From contig NZ_SDVB01000170.1 in the NCBI RefSeq assembly GCF_004137355.1, positions 600,918-664,917 on the forward strand: a stretch of DNA of 64,000 nt. The letters run 5' to 3'. Origin of the DNA: Ciceribacter ferrooxidans (GTDB lineage Bacteria > Pseudomonadota > Alphaproteobacteria > Rhizobiales > Rhizobiaceae). A model generated the notes under the pieces. The model was not told the DNA's origin, did no database searches, and saw only the letters and a program-made list of their open reading frames with translations. This document shows, one piece after another, positions 47,386 through 56,441 of this stretch. A program made the position numbers and the translations under genes. Every line of letters starts with the position of its first letter. The stretch's first letter is position 1.

Positions 47386-49605
47386 TCAGTCGTAGACGCG
47401 CTTGACGGTCGAGATGCAGTCGAGGTCCTTCAGCTGCGCAATCAGCTGGTTGAGCTGCCTGAGGTCCCAGACCTCGACGTCGATCGCCATTTCGGTGAAG
47501 TCGATGGCGACACTCGTCATCGTAAGGGTACGGATGTTGACGTCGAGGCCGGCCATGGTCTGCGCGACCTTGGCGAGCGCGCCGGGCTCGTTGATCGCAT
47601 TGATCAGGATGCGCGCGATGAAGCGCGCCTTGTTGGCCTCGTCGAGGTCCCAGCGGACGTCGATCCAACGTTCGGGCTCCTCGTCGAAGCGCTGCAGCGC
47701 CGAGGCCTGGATCGGATAGATGGTGATGCCCTTGCCGTCTTCCATGATGCCGACGATACGGTCGCCGGGCACGGCGCCCGCCGGCGAAAAATGCACCTGC
47801 GCGCTGCCCGAAAGTCCGCGGATCGGCAGAGGTTCCGGCCCCTCGCCGACACCTTCCGCAAGCTTGCCCTTGTTCGGCAGGCGGAAGACCATGCTGTTGG
47901 CACCACTCATGTTGAACCAGCCCTCGTCGCTTGCCGGCTTCACCGTCACGCGCTCGTCCTGGTAATCGGGGAAGACCGCCCGCAGCACGTCGATCGAGGA
48001 CATCTCGCCACGGCCGACGGCGGCGATCGCGTCCTCGACGTCCTTGTGGCCGAGACGGTGCAGCACCGGCCGCAGCGCGTCGCGCGAGAAGATCTTGCCG
48101 GCGCGCTCGAAGGTGCGTTCGAGGATGCGGTGACCGAGGCCGGAATACTGCTTACGGATCGCCATGCGGGTGGCGCGGCGGATTGCCGAACGGGCTTTGC
48201 CGGTGACGACGATCTCCTCCCAGGCGGCCGGCGGCACCTGCACGCCGGAGCGGATGATCTCCACCTCGTCGCCGTTGTTGAGGCGGGTGACCAGCGGCAT
48301 GATCGAGCCATTGATCTTGGCACCGACCGTCGTATCGCCGATGTTGGTGTGCACCGCATAGGCGAAGTCGATCGGGGTTGCCCCGCGCGGAAGCGCGATC
48401 AGCTTGCCCTTCGGCGTGAAGCAGAAGACCTGGTCCTGGAAAAGCTCGAGCTTGGTGTGCTCGAGGAATTCCTCAGGGTTGTCGCCTTCGGCCAGCGCCT
48501 CGATGGTATGGCGGAGCCAGGAATAGGCATTGCCTTCACGCGACAGCAGTTCGCCGTCGCCGCCACCCTCGCCGTCCTTGTAGAGCGCATGCGCGGCGAT
48601 ACCGTATTCGGCGATCTCGTGCATCCGCTTCGTGCGGATCTGCAGTTCGATGCGCTGGCGCGACGGCCCGACGATGGTGGTGTGGATCGAACGGTAGTCG
48701 TTCTGCTTCGGCGTCGAGATGTAATCCTTGAAGCGACCGGGAACCACGCGCCAGCGGGTGTGGACAATACCGAGCGCGCGATAGCAGGACGGAATGTCGT
48801 CGACGAGGATGCGGAAGCCGTAGACGTCGGAGAGCTGCTCGAAGGAGAGCGACTTCGACTGCATCTTGCGGAAGACGGAATAGGGCTTCTTCTGCCGCCC
48901 CTTGACCGCCGCGTGGATCAGCCCGTTGGCGACGAGGAGATCGCGCAGCTCGTCCTCGATCTTCTTGATCAGCCCCTCGTTGCGGCGGGAAAGCTCCGCC
49001 AGGCGCTCGGTGACTGTCTCGTAGGCTTCGGGATTGATGTAGCGGAAGGACAGGTCCTCCAGCTCCTCGCGCATGTCCTGCATGCCCATGCGGCCCGCGA
49101 GCGGCGCATAGATCTCCATCGTCTCTTCGGAGATGCGGGCGCGCTTCTCGGGCTTCATGTGCTCGAGCGTGCGCATGTTGTGCAGGCGGTCGGCGAGCTT
49201 GACGAGAAGCACGCGCACGTCGTCGGAAATCGCCAGCAGGAGCTTGCGGAGATTTTCCGCCTGCTTCGCCTTCTTGGTGACGAGGTCGAGCTTCTTGAGC
49301 TTGGTCAGTCCCTCGACCAGCCGGCCGATGTCTTCGCCGAAGAGCTCGTCGATCTCCGCGCGGGTCGCCGTCGTATCCTCGATCGTGTCGTGCAGCAGGG
49401 CGACGGCGATCGTCGATTCGTCGAGACGCATCTCGGTGAGGATCGCTGCGACTTCGAGGGGATGGGAGATATAGGGGTCGCCGCTCGCACGGGTCTGCTT
49501 GCCGTGCTTCTGCATCGCATAGACGTAGGCTTTGTTCAGCAGCGCTTCATTGGCATCGGGCTTGTATTTCTGAACCCGCTCCACGAGCTCGTATTGCCGC
49601 ATCAT
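47386..49605 (-). CDS. rel: Bifunctional (p)ppGpp synthetase/hydrolase
   Basis: 739 residues from MMRQYELVERVQKYKPD. The HD hydrolase domain (HPLEVAAIL and LLHDTIEDT) is followed by the RelA/SpoT synthetase domain (KQNDYRSIHTTI). A TGS domain (FTPKGKLIALPRGATP), a zinc-finger-like or helical region and a C-terminal ACT domain complete it. It is the single Rel-type stringent-response enzyme of alphaproteobacteria. It follows rpoZ on the same strand. Confidence 0.96.
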   Translation of the reverse strand: MMRQYELVERVQKYKPDANEALLNKAYVYAMQKHGKQTRASGDPYISHPLEVAAILTEMRLDESTIAVALLHDTIEDTTATRAEIDELFGEDIGRLVEGLTKLKKLDLVTKKAKQAENLRKLLLAISDDVRVLLVKLADRLHNMRTLEHMKPEKRARISEETMEIYAPLAGRMGMQDMREELEDLSFRYINPEAYETVTERLAELSRRNEGLIKKIEDELRDLLVANGLIHAAVKGRQKKPYSVFRKMQSKSLSFEQLSDVYGFRILVDDIPSCYRALGIVHTRWRVVPGRFKDYISTPKQNDYRSIHTTIVGPSRQRIELQIRTKRMHEIAEYGIAAHALYKDGEGGGDGELLSREGNAYSWLRHTIEALAEGDNPEEFLEHTKLELFQDQVFCFTPKGKLIALPRGATPIDFAYAVHTNIGDTTVGAKINGSIMPLVTRLNNGDEVEIIRSGVQVPPAAWEEIVVTGKARSAIRRATRMAIRKQYSGLGHRILERTFERAGKIFSRDALRPVLHRLGHKDVEDAIAAVGRGEMSSIDVLRAVFPDYQDERVTVKPASDEGWFNMSGANSMVFRLPNKGKLAEGVGEGPEPLPIRGLSGSAQVHFSPAGAVPGDRIVGIMEDGKGITIYPIQASALQRFDEEPERWIDVRWDLDEANKARFIARILINAINEPGALAKVAQTMAGLDVNIRTLTMTSVAIDFTEMAIDVEVWDLRQLNQLIAQLKDLDCISTVKRVYD

Positions 49606-49626
49606 CCAAAGCCACTCCAACAAACG

Positions 49627-49655
49627 AAAAGCGCGCCAACCCGTGGGGTCGGCGC
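49627..49655 (-). terminator. Intrinsic terminator after rpoZ
   Basis: On the minus strand GCGCCGACCC, CAC loop, GGGTTGGCGC (one G-T pair) is followed by GCTTTTCG. It lies between the rpoZ stop and the rel start and should end part of the rpoZ transcripts. Confidence 0.65.
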
Positions 49656-49705
49656 ACATGAGCACATTGTCGTCGGCGCAAGCTTAACCCGACATTGCTT
49701 GACGA

Positions 49706-50101
49706 TTAGTAATCGTCGCTCTTTTCCGGCGGAACAAGGCCTTCGATACCGGCCAGAAGGTCTTCTTCCGACATCTGGTCGAAGGTCACGGTTTCCGGCA
49801 GGTCTTCCTCTTCCTCGCTGCGCGTGGCGGCGGCGGAAAGAAGCGCGCCTGCATCCTGTTCCGGCTCGTCGACTTCGACATGCTTCTGCAGCGAGTGGAT
49901 GAGGTCTTCCTTGAGGTCGCCCGGAGAAAGGGTCTCGTCGGCGATCTCGCGCAGGGCGACGACCGGATTTTTGTCATTGTCGCGATCGACGGTGATCTGC
50001 GAACCCTGCGAGATCTGCCGTGCACGATGGCTGGCGAGCAGAACGAGCTCGAAGCGGTTCTCTACTTTGTCGATGCAATCTTCAACGGTGACACGGGCCA
50101 T
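49706..50101 (-). CDS. rpoZ: RNA polymerase omega subunit
   Basis: 131 residues from [20 protein letters not shown]. The omega core is followed by an extended acidic C-terminal tail, usual in rhizobia. It stabilises the beta-prime subunit and contributes to the (p)ppGpp site, so its neighbourhood with rel is meaningful. A longer frame begins upstream but lacks the conserved start. Confidence 0.96.
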   Translation of the reverse strand: MARVTVEDCIDKVENRFELVLLASHRARQISQGSQITVDRDNDKNPVVALREIADETLSPGDLKEDLIHSLQKHVEVDEPEQDAGALLSAAATRSEEEEDLPETVTFDQMSEEDLLAGIEGLVPPEKSDDY

Positions 50102-50399
50102 AGCCTGTCCTTTACGGTCATGATCTTTCGGGATTAACACGCCCGATACAATCAATGGGCGGCGAATTCAAGTTTTTCCTTGATCGCAGCGTGACATTGC
50201 ACCCCAATCCACGCTGCAATCTGCATGGAAAATTTTCACGCCTCAACCAAAACGTGCTTGGAATGTGATCCGTCGTGCACTACATGATTCTTATATGAAC
50301 AGTTCATAATTTTACCGGGCCGTTCATACGTCAAGGACAACATCCTGACTTTGCATAGGTTTTCCGCATTGCTCGTTTAAATCCAAAGGGATATTGCGC
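50102..50399. other. 298-base intergenic region between rpoZ and the NYN gene
   Basis: It contains the divergent promoters, AT-rich sequence around 50280-50310, and a palindrome TATGAAC-A-GTTCATA (50294-50308) with a third GTTCATA half-site at 50322-50328. No gene is supported. Confidence 0.6.
50294..50308. promoter_or_regulatory. Palindrome upstream of the NYN gene
   Basis: TATGAAC, one base, GTTCATA: a perfect 7-base inverted repeat, followed by another GTTCATA 13 bases on. It may be a regulator site for the NYN gene or for rpoZ. The binding protein is unknown. Confidence 0.4.
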
Positions 50400-50984
50400 A
50401 TGTTTGACCCACGCGAAAAGCTTGCACTCTTCATCGACGGCGCGAATCTCTACGCGGCCTCCAAGAGCCTCGGCTTCGACATCGACTACCGGAAGCTGTT
50501 GAAGGCCTTCCAGAAGCGCGGCTACCTGCTGCGCGCCTATTATTATACGGCGCTGATCGAGGACCAGGAATATTCGTCCATCCGTCCCCTGATCGACTGG
50601 CTCGACTACAACGGCTACAAGGTCGTCACCAAGCCGGCGAAGGAGTTCACCGACTCCATGGGGCGCCGCAAGGTCAAGGGCAACATGGACATCGAGCTTG
50701 CCATCGACGCGATGGAGCAGGCCGAGACGGCGGATCACCTGGTGATCTTTTCCGGCGACGGCGATTTCACCACGCTGGTCGAGGCGCTGCAGCGCAAGGG
50801 GCGCAAGGTTTCCGTGGTCTCGACCATGGCCACGCAGCCGCCGATGATCGCCGACGACCTGCGCCGCCAGTCCGATCATTTCATCGATCTCGTCAGCCTC
50901 AAGGCCGAGATCGGCCGCGATCCGAGCGAGCGCATGGCGCGCGCGCCGGTCGAGCCGGATCCCGGCGAAGACATCGAGGAATAG
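50400..50984 (+). CDS. NYN domain protein (LabA/DUF88 family)
   Basis: 194 residues from the ATG preceded by AAGGGA. The NYN/PIN-like fold shows the metal-binding acids in LALFIDGANLYAA, KGNMDIELAIDAM and VIFSGDGDFTTLVEAL. Such proteins are predicted RNases or nucleic-acid-binding proteins; their targets are mostly unknown. The C-terminal tail is acidic. It is followed by a clear terminator. Confidence 0.88.
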   Translation: MFDPREKLALFIDGANLYAASKSLGFDIDYRKLLKAFQKRGYLLRAYYYTALIEDQEYSSIRPLIDWLDYNGYKVVTKPAKEFTDSMGRRKVKGNMDIELAIDAMEQAETADHLVIFSGDGDFTTLVEALQRKGRKVSVVSTMATQPPMIADDLRRQSDHFIDLVSLKAEIGRDPSERMARAPVEPDPGEDIEE

Positions 50985-51014
50985 GAACCTCGGCTGTTCC
51001 GTCAGCCGCCCGAA

Positions 51015-51041
51015 CCCGGCACCGCGACGTGCCGGGATTTT
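51015..51041 (+). terminator. Intrinsic terminator after the NYN gene
   Basis: CCCGGCA and TGCCGGG pair around an 8-base loop and are followed by ATTTTCG, 31 bases after the stop. Confidence 0.7.
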
Positions 51042-51207
51042 CGTCGTTCGCATCTTTTTTGGGCATAGATCCGGCGCGAATACGTAGCCCTCACACTATT
51101 TATTTGTTTCTTAAACATTTGAGAGGAGGGTGAAATACGGAAGAATTGCTTCCGGAATTCGCCTCGCGGCTCGCCACCGCACAGCATTGACAGACAGCAG
51201 TATACCA

Positions 51208-52722
51208 ATGACCAGTGCCTCACGGACCCGTTCCGACCTTGCAGACCGCCTCTCTTTTCTGAAAATTGATAAAGCGCAAATTGAAACGCTGATCGCCCTT
51301 CAACCCGCAATCAACGCCTCCGTAGGCCCCGCGCTCGACGCCTTCTACGCGGCGGCCAAAGCGCACCCGGAGACAGCCCGCTTCTTTTCAAGCGATGCAC
51401 ACATTTCCCACGCCAAGGAAAAGCAGCGCAATCACTGGGCGCTGATCACCTCGGGCCGGTTCGACGAACAGTATGTCGGCGCGGTCACCGCCATCGGCAG
51501 GACCCATGCCCGGCTCGGCCTCGAGCCGCGATGGTACATCGGCGGCTATGCGCTCGTGCTCGAGGGTCTTCTCGATGCGGTCGTCAAGAGCGAGCTGAAA
51601 GGCATGTTGCAGGCGAAGAAGGCCAAGCGCCTTTCGGACGGCATCAGCGCCGTGCTGAAGGCCGCCATGCTCGACATGGACTATTCGATTTCCGTCTATC
51701 TGCAGGCACTCGCCGAAGAGCGTGAGAAGGCCGAGCAGGAACGCCACACTCTGGAAATGGAGCAGGAAGAGGCGCTCACCGCGATCGACCGCGCCCTCGA
51801 CGCCCTGAGAACGGGCGACCTTTCCGCCAGCATCAGCCAGCCCCTTTCGCCGCGTTTCGCCCGCCTGCGCGACAACTACAATCAGGCGCTGGAAGCTTTG
51901 GGCACCGCGTTTGCGGCGATCGTCGACGAGACGGACCGCGTATCGATGAGCACGCGCGAGCTTTCCGCGGCGACCGACAACATGGCGCAGCGCACCGAAC
52001 AGCAGGCCGCAGCGCTCGAAGAAACGGCAGCCGCGCTCGACGAGATCACCGCCGTTTCCCGGCAGGCCGCCCAGCGCACCCAGGAGGCGATGACCGTGGT
52101 GCACGCCTCCGCGCAGGAAGCCGTTCGCTCCGGCGAGATCGTCGAAGAAGCGATCAGCGCGATGGGTGAGATCGAGCAATCGTCGCGCAGGATCACCCAG
52201 ATCATCAGCGTCATCGACGAGATTTCGTTCCAGACCAACCTGCTGGCGCTCAATGCCGGCGTGGAAGCGGCGCGCGCCGGCGAAAGCGGGCGCGGTTTTG
52301 CCGTCGTCGCGCAGGAGGTCCGTGAGCTCGCACAACGCTCCGCCTCGGCCGCCCGCGAGATCAAGATCCTGATCGATCGCTCGTCGCAGGACGTCGCGCA
52401 CGGCGTCTCGCTCGTCAATCGCACCGGCGAGGCCCTGCGCACCATCGGCGGCCAGGTGCACGCGATCAACGAGCACATTACGGCGATCGCCACCTCGTCG
52501 CAGGAGCAGTCCTCCGGCATCAGCGAGATCAACAAGGCGATCAACAGCATGGATCAGATGACCCAGCAGAACGCCGCGATGGTCGAGGAAACCAATGCCT
52601 CGACCCACGAACTCAACCAGATCGCCGGACACCTGAACAGCCTGCTGTCGCGCTTCAATGTCTCGCGTTCGCAGGTCCACACGCCGGCATCGACGCAGTA
52701 CCGCCCGTCCTACGCGGCCTGA
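51208..52722 (+). CDS. Globin-coupled methyl-accepting chemotaxis protein (HemAT-like)
   Basis: 504 residues, no membrane segment, so a soluble receptor. The N-terminal 170 residues form a protoglobin domain; the likely proximal histidine is in IGRTHARLGLEPRWYIGGY. The C-terminal half is an MCP signalling domain with the hairpin EISFQTNLLALNAGVEAA and RGFAVVAQEVRELAQRSA. The heme should sense O2 (aerotaxis). The ATG at 51208 is chosen over an upstream GTG because the globin domain starts after it. Confidence 0.9.
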   Translation: MTSASRTRSDLADRLSFLKIDKAQIETLIALQPAINASVGPALDAFYAAAKAHPETARFFSSDAHISHAKEKQRNHWALITSGRFDEQYVGAVTAIGRTHARLGLEPRWYIGGYALVLEGLLDAVVKSELKGMLQAKKAKRLSDGISAVLKAAMLDMDYSISVYLQALAEEREKAEQERHTLEMEQEEALTAIDRALDALRTGDLSASISQPLSPRFARLRDNYNQALEALGTAFAAIVDETDRVSMSTRELSAATDNMAQRTEQQAAALEETAAALDEITAVSRQAAQRTQEAMTVVHASAQEAVRSGEIVEEAISAMGEIEQSSRRITQIISVIDEISFQTNLLALNAGVEAARAGESGRGFAVVAQEVRELAQRSASAAREIKILIDRSSQDVAHGVSLVNRTGEALRTIGGQVHAINEHITAIATSSQEQSSGISEINKAINSMDQMTQQNAAMVEETNASTHELNQIAGHLNSLLSRFNVSRSQVHTPASTQYRPSYAA

Positions 52723-52807
52723 CGTTCCTGTTCACGAACCGCCGGAAAAGAGAATCCATGCTCTTTTTCCGGCGGCATTCGTTCGCCGTCCGGGGTAAAA
52801 CAGATGC

Positions 52808-53887
52808 ATGCTGTTTAACCGACCCACCGACGACACCCTCTATGACGCGCTTTTGAAGCGCGATGCGGCCTATGAAGGCTTCGCCTGGGTCTGCGTCACC
52901 ACGACGCGGATCTTCTGCCGGCTGACCTGCCCGGCCCGCAAGCCCAAACGCGAGAACTGCATCTTCGAGGAGAGCATCGCCGCCTGCCTGGAAGCAGGTT
53001 ACCGACCCTGTCTGCGCTGCCGGCCGATGCTGCGCTACAAGGACAACGACCCGACCGTCACTTCGCTCCTCGAAGCGCTGGAGTGCGAGCCGGAGCGGCG
53101 CTGGCGCGAGAGCGATCTTCTGGCGATGGGGCTCGATCTTTCGACCGTGCGGCGCGCCTTCAAGCGGCAGTTCGGCATGAGCTTCCTCGAAATCGCCCGG
53201 CTGCGCCGCGTCGGGCTCGCGGCCGAAACGCTTGCCGAGGGTGCCCCGGTCATCGAGGCGCAGCTCGACGCCGGCTTCGAATCCGGCAGCGGCTTTCGCG
53301 CGGCGATCACCCAGCTCATCGGCAGCGCGCCGCGTCACCTGCGCGGCAAGGGCCTCCTCAAGGCCGACTGGATCGAAACGCCGATCGGTCCGATGATGGC
53401 GATTGCCGACGACCATGCGCTGCATCTCCTCGAATTCGCCGACCGCCCTGCCCTGCCGACCGAAATCCGGCGCATTCGGGAGAGGACCGGCTGCGGCATC
53501 GTGCTCGGGCGCGCCGCACCGATCGATCTCGTGGAGCAGGAGCTGAAACGGTATTTCGACGGCGACAGGGCCGCCTTCGACGTGCGCATCGCCGGCCACG
53601 GCACACCGTTCGAACGCGCGGTCTGGGAGGCGCTCCGGCAGATCTCACCCGGTACCGTGCAAAGTTACGGCATACTCGCTGCCGCGATGGGCCGGCCCGG
53701 CTCCGTCCGGGCGGTGGGGCGCGCCAACGGCGCCAACCAGATCGCGATCGTCATCCCCTGCCACCGGGTGATCGGCGCCGACGGCGGGCTCACGGGTTAC
53801 GGGGGTGGATTGTGGCGCAAGCGCTGGCTTCTCGAACACGAACGGCGGATGGCCGCCGGGCGGGGACGGGTCGAAGCCGCGGAGTAG
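52808..53887 (+). CDS. ada: Bifunctional Ada: transcriptional activator and O6-methylguanine-DNA methyltransferase
   Basis: 359 residues. The N-terminal zinc domain has the cysteines in TTRIFCRLTCPARKPK, ENCIF and RPCLRCRP and accepts methyl groups from phosphotriesters. An AraC-type DNA-binding domain follows (LSTVRRAFKRQFGMSFLE). The C-terminal methyltransferase has the active site VIPCHRVIG. This is the adaptive response to alkylation. It stands alone. Confidence 0.94.
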   Translation: MLFNRPTDDTLYDALLKRDAAYEGFAWVCVTTTRIFCRLTCPARKPKRENCIFEESIAACLEAGYRPCLRCRPMLRYKDNDPTVTSLLEALECEPERRWRESDLLAMGLDLSTVRRAFKRQFGMSFLEIARLRRVGLAAETLAEGAPVIEAQLDAGFESGSGFRAAITQLIGSAPRHLRGKGLLKADWIETPIGPMMAIADDHALHLLEFADRPALPTEIRRIRERTGCGIVLGRAAPIDLVEQELKRYFDGDRAAFDVRIAGHGTPFERAVWEALRQISPGTVQSYGILAAAMGRPGSVRAVGRANGANQIAIVIPCHRVIGADGGLTGYGGGLWRKRWLLEHERRMAAGRGRVEAAE

Positions 53888-53899
53888 CGACGACGCCGG

Positions 53900-54334
53900 T
53901 TACGCCGAAAGCGGTTCGAAGGCGATATCCTGGGCGCCCTGCCAGAGCACCATGCGGCCCATGGGCTCCAGGTGCTCGCGGCCCTCGACCACCGTCAGGA
54001 AATGATTTCCCGCAAGCACGCCCATCTTGCTGGCGAAGTGCGAGCTGCCATAGGCGAAGAGCAGCTCCGTCTCGCTGAACCCGCCCGGATAGAGCAGGAT
54101 GTCGCCGCGCGAGGGGTGGCTGGTATGATTCTCGAAGCCGGCGCCGAACGCGAAATCGCCGAGCGGCACCCAGACCGCCTCGCCGCTCCACCGGGAATGG
54201 ATCGTCTGGTTGCGGAACGGCAGGAAGCTTTTGAAGATACGGCAGGTTTCCGGCGCCTTCTCGATCTCGAAGCGGGCGACGAAGACGAAGGGACCGACGG
54301 TCACCTTCAAGAGTTCGGCAGGGGTTCCGCTCAT
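53900..54334 (-). CDS. DUF3830 family protein
   Basis: 144 residues with the cyclophilin-like pattern of DUF3830: KVTVGPFVFVARFEIEKAP near the start, RGDILLYPGGFSETELLFAYG, and GVLAGNHFLTVVEG near the end. Its biological role is unknown. The ATG overlaps the smpB stop by one base, so it is probably co-translated with smpB. Confidence 0.82.
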   Translation of the reverse strand: MSGTPAELLKVTVGPFVFVARFEIEKAPETCRIFKSFLPFRNQTIHSRWSGEAVWVPLGDFAFGAGFENHTSHPSRGDILLYPGGFSETELLFAYGSSHFASKMGVLAGNHFLTVVEGREHLEPMGRMVLWQGAQDIAFEPLSA

Positions 54335-54810
54335 CAGCCGGCCTTCAGCAACCGGCTCTTCTGGCGGTTCCAGTCGCGCTCCTTCTCGGTCTCGCGCTTG
54401 TCGTGCAGCTTCTTGCCCTTGGCGAGCGCGAGTTCGAGCTTGGCGCGGCCCTTCTCGTTGAAATAGACCTTGAGCGGCACGAGCGTCATGCCCTCGCGGT
54501 TGACGGCGGCGCGCAGACGGTTGATCTCGCGCTTCGAGAGCAGAAGCTTGCGGCGACGGCGCGGCTCGTGGTTGAAGCGGTTCGCCTGCAGGTATTCCGG
54601 CAGATAGGCGTTGATCAGCCAGATCTCGTCGCCCTCGTCGGAGGCATAGGATTCGGCGATGTTGGCCTTGCCTTCGCGCAACGACTTGACCTCGGTGCCG
54701 GTCAAGACCAGCCCCGCTTCATAGGTGTCGATGATCTCGTAATTGAAGCGGGCCTTGCGGTTCTCCGCGACAATCTTGTTGACCGTGCGCTGGCTGCCTT
54801 TGGGGGCCAT
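54334..54810 (-). CDS. smpB: SsrA-binding protein SmpB
   Basis: 158 residues from [18 protein letters not shown]. The conserved [19 protein letters not shown] and the basic C-terminal tail ([14 protein letters not shown]) that enters the ribosome channel are intact. SmpB carries tmRNA to stalled ribosomes. In many rhizobia dapA lies directly upstream; here a 3-kb SIR2-HerA module separates them. No ssrA gene was recognised nearby. Confidence 0.95.
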   Translation of the reverse strand: MAPKGSQRTVNKIVAENRKARFNYEIIDTYEAGLVLTGTEVKSLREGKANIAESYASDEGDEIWLINAYLPEYLQANRFNHEPRRRRKLLLSKREINRLRAAVNREGMTLVPLKVYFNEKGRAKLELALAKGKKLHDKRETEKERDWNRQKSRLLKAG

Positions 54811-54931
54811 GATCTCGTCTTCCAATCTGCCCGGACCGTTCTTCTCTTGACCGGCGACGGGCACCCGCCGGCTCTTGTCGCATGGATGTAGTACAGAGCG
54901 GCGGGGAAATAAAGGCGGGTGGGCGTGATGG

Positions 54932-54967
54932 GGCGCCTTAGGCCAGCGTTTCGGGTGTTAAGGCGCC
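54932..54967. repeat. 9-base inverted repeat at the left side of the SIR2-HerA insert
   Basis: GGCGCCTTA and TAAGGCGCC with an 18-base loop, about 15 bases before the composition boundary. It may be a host terminator or structural feature; no T run follows on either strand. Confidence 0.5.
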
Positions 54968-55166
54968 TCTTGCTGCGTTTGGAAGCAGACACCTTAGATG
55001 ATAATCTCTGCGGCAGCGACTGAACTAAGAGCTGTAATCTTGACTTGAATGGGCTCACCCCATCTACAGAATTACCGCGATGCTTCCCGCCTGTTCGCGC
55101 ATGCCCAACACCTTCTTTAACCCTATGGTTTTTGAAACAACTCGCTTATCGGGTCATAGTTATTGC

Positions 55167-55197
55167 TTGACGAGAAAATAAGTTGTTGCGGTAGATT
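55167..55197 (+). promoter_or_regulatory. Candidate promoter of the SIR2-HerA pair
   Basis: TTGACG (55167-55172) followed at 17-19 bases by GGTAGATT (55190-55197), in AT-rich sequence 39-69 bases upstream of the SIR2 ATG. A strong GGGGGGATC ribosome site lies just before the start. Confidence 0.5.
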
Positions 55198-55235
55198 CAA
55201 CCGAAAGTTACCGTACTGTTCGAATTGGGGGGATC

Positions 55236-56441
55236 ATGAGCAACGACGTTGAAGCTGCGCGCCAGTTGGATCGACACATTCGTTCGCCACGGCAAGTATG
55301 GCTCACCGGCGCCGGTATTAGCTGCGGTGCCGGACTACCTCTCATGTATCCTCTGACAGGTCGAATTTTTCATTTACTCGAGACAAATCCCGCGGACACA
55401 GAAGCGTTGGCGCTGGTCAAAGCGATTCGAGATGATCTTCCTGATGCGCTACATATAGAGCATGTATTAAGTCATCTCGGTGATCTCATAGCTCTTGCAG
55501 AGCGTGCGAAAGATGCTTCAGCGGTTGTCGGTTCTGATCGGGTACATAAGACGAAACTGCAGGCGGCGCATCATACAATCTTGCGACACATCAGGGATAC
55601 ATTGCGTTGGGGTTATATTCCTGCTTCTGCAACATCTCCCGAGCAGGAAGGGAAACTTGGAAAGCCTATCGTTAAGATCGATCACCACCGTCGTTTTATT
55701 CGGGCGTTATACAAGGTGAACCGGGCAGGTCTCGACGAGCGACGTGAAGCAATCCAGTTCATAACCACGAATTATGATACACTTATTGAGGATGCGCTGG
55801 CTCTCGAACTCATTTCGTATATCGATGGTTTCTCAGGTGGCGCAATTGCAGGATGGGATGAACAGTCGTTGCCTTTGGCGGCGGGCGTGTCGACGGTCAA
55901 AGCCGTGATCACGAAGCTTCACGGCTCCATTGACTGGTACAGAAGTGGCAAGGAAAATGGCCGCGTATTTAGGGTTCGACATGATGATGCTTACCCTGAC
56001 CGCTCTGATAGTAACGGCAACGTAGTCATCTACCCACAGTCTACGAAATATATGGCTTCACGCGAAGATCCATTTGGATTCATGTTTCAACGCTTTCGAG
56101 GTCTTCTGTCTGCGGAACGGCAGCAGGTCTTGTTCGTTTGCGGGTATTCTTTTGGTGATGATCATATTGATGCAATCATTGAGCAAAATCTCCTACACAT
56201 TGACAGCAAGACTACCCTTGTTGCGCTATCTAAAACCCGTAATGCCAAGCTAAAGCGATGGGGGGAAAGTCGCGCAGGCGAGAGGATATTCGTCCTGGCG
56301 GAGGATGGACTTTATCGGGGAAGTGCAGGTCCTTTCTTCCCTCCTACAGTCACAATCAAACGAGATTGGTGGAGTTTTGAGGGTACAACTTCGCTACTGG
56401 AGAATGGGTTGCCTACGGATATTGCAGAGGTGATCGAATGA
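55236..56441 (+). CDS. SIR2-like protein, predicted NADase of a SIR2-HerA defence pair
   Basis: 401 residues. Sirtuin-type motifs are GAGIS (residues 25-29), TTNYDTLIEDAL near 178-189 (the Asn and Asp of the NAD pocket), KLHGSIDW near 229 (catalytic His) and CGYSFGDDHIDAII near 302. This is the SIR2_2-like arrangement of prokaryotic defence NADases rather than a deacetylase, and no zinc-ribbon cysteines are seen. GGGGGGATC precedes the ATG. It overlaps herA by 4 bases. The codon usage is distinctly lower in GC than its neighbours, a sign of transfer. Confidence 0.88.
   Translation: MSNDVEAARQLDRHIRSPRQVWLTGAGISCGAGLPLMYPLTGRIFHLLETNPADTEALALVKAIRDDLPDALHIEHVLSHLGDLIALAERAKDASAVVGSDRVHKTKLQAAHHTILRHIRDTLRWGYIPASATSPEQEGKLGKPIVKIDHHRRFIRALYKVNRAGLDERREAIQFITTNYDTLIEDALALELISYIDGFSGGAIAGWDEQSLPLAAGVSTVKAVITKLHGSIDWYRSGKENGRVFRVRHDDAYPDRSDSNGNVVIYPQSTKYMASREDPFGFMFQRFRGLLSAERQQVLFVCGYSFGDDHIDAIIEQNLLHIDSKTTLVALSKTRNAKLKRWGESRAGERIFVLAEDGLYRGSAGPFFPPTVTIKRDWWSFEGTTSLLENGLPTDIAEVIE

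Larger units (their letters stand above)
54811..55235. other. 425-base region between smpB and the SIR2 gene
   Basis: The first 150 bases are GC-rich host sequence with the smpB promoter side and a hairpin (GGCGCCTTA at 54932-54940 pairing with TAAGGCGCC at 54959-54967). From about 54990 composition falls and the sequence belongs to the SIR2-HerA insert. No integrase, tRNA or other gene was found in it. Confidence 0.65.

Noticed and set aside
47248-49902. 884-codon plus-strand frame opposite rel
   Set aside because: Shadow; rel has all expected domains and neighbours.
50294-50328. LexA box of the rhizobial GTTC-N7-GTTC type
   Set aside because: The GTTC half-sites are 16 bases apart, and the palindrome has a 1-base centre, so the spacing does not fit.
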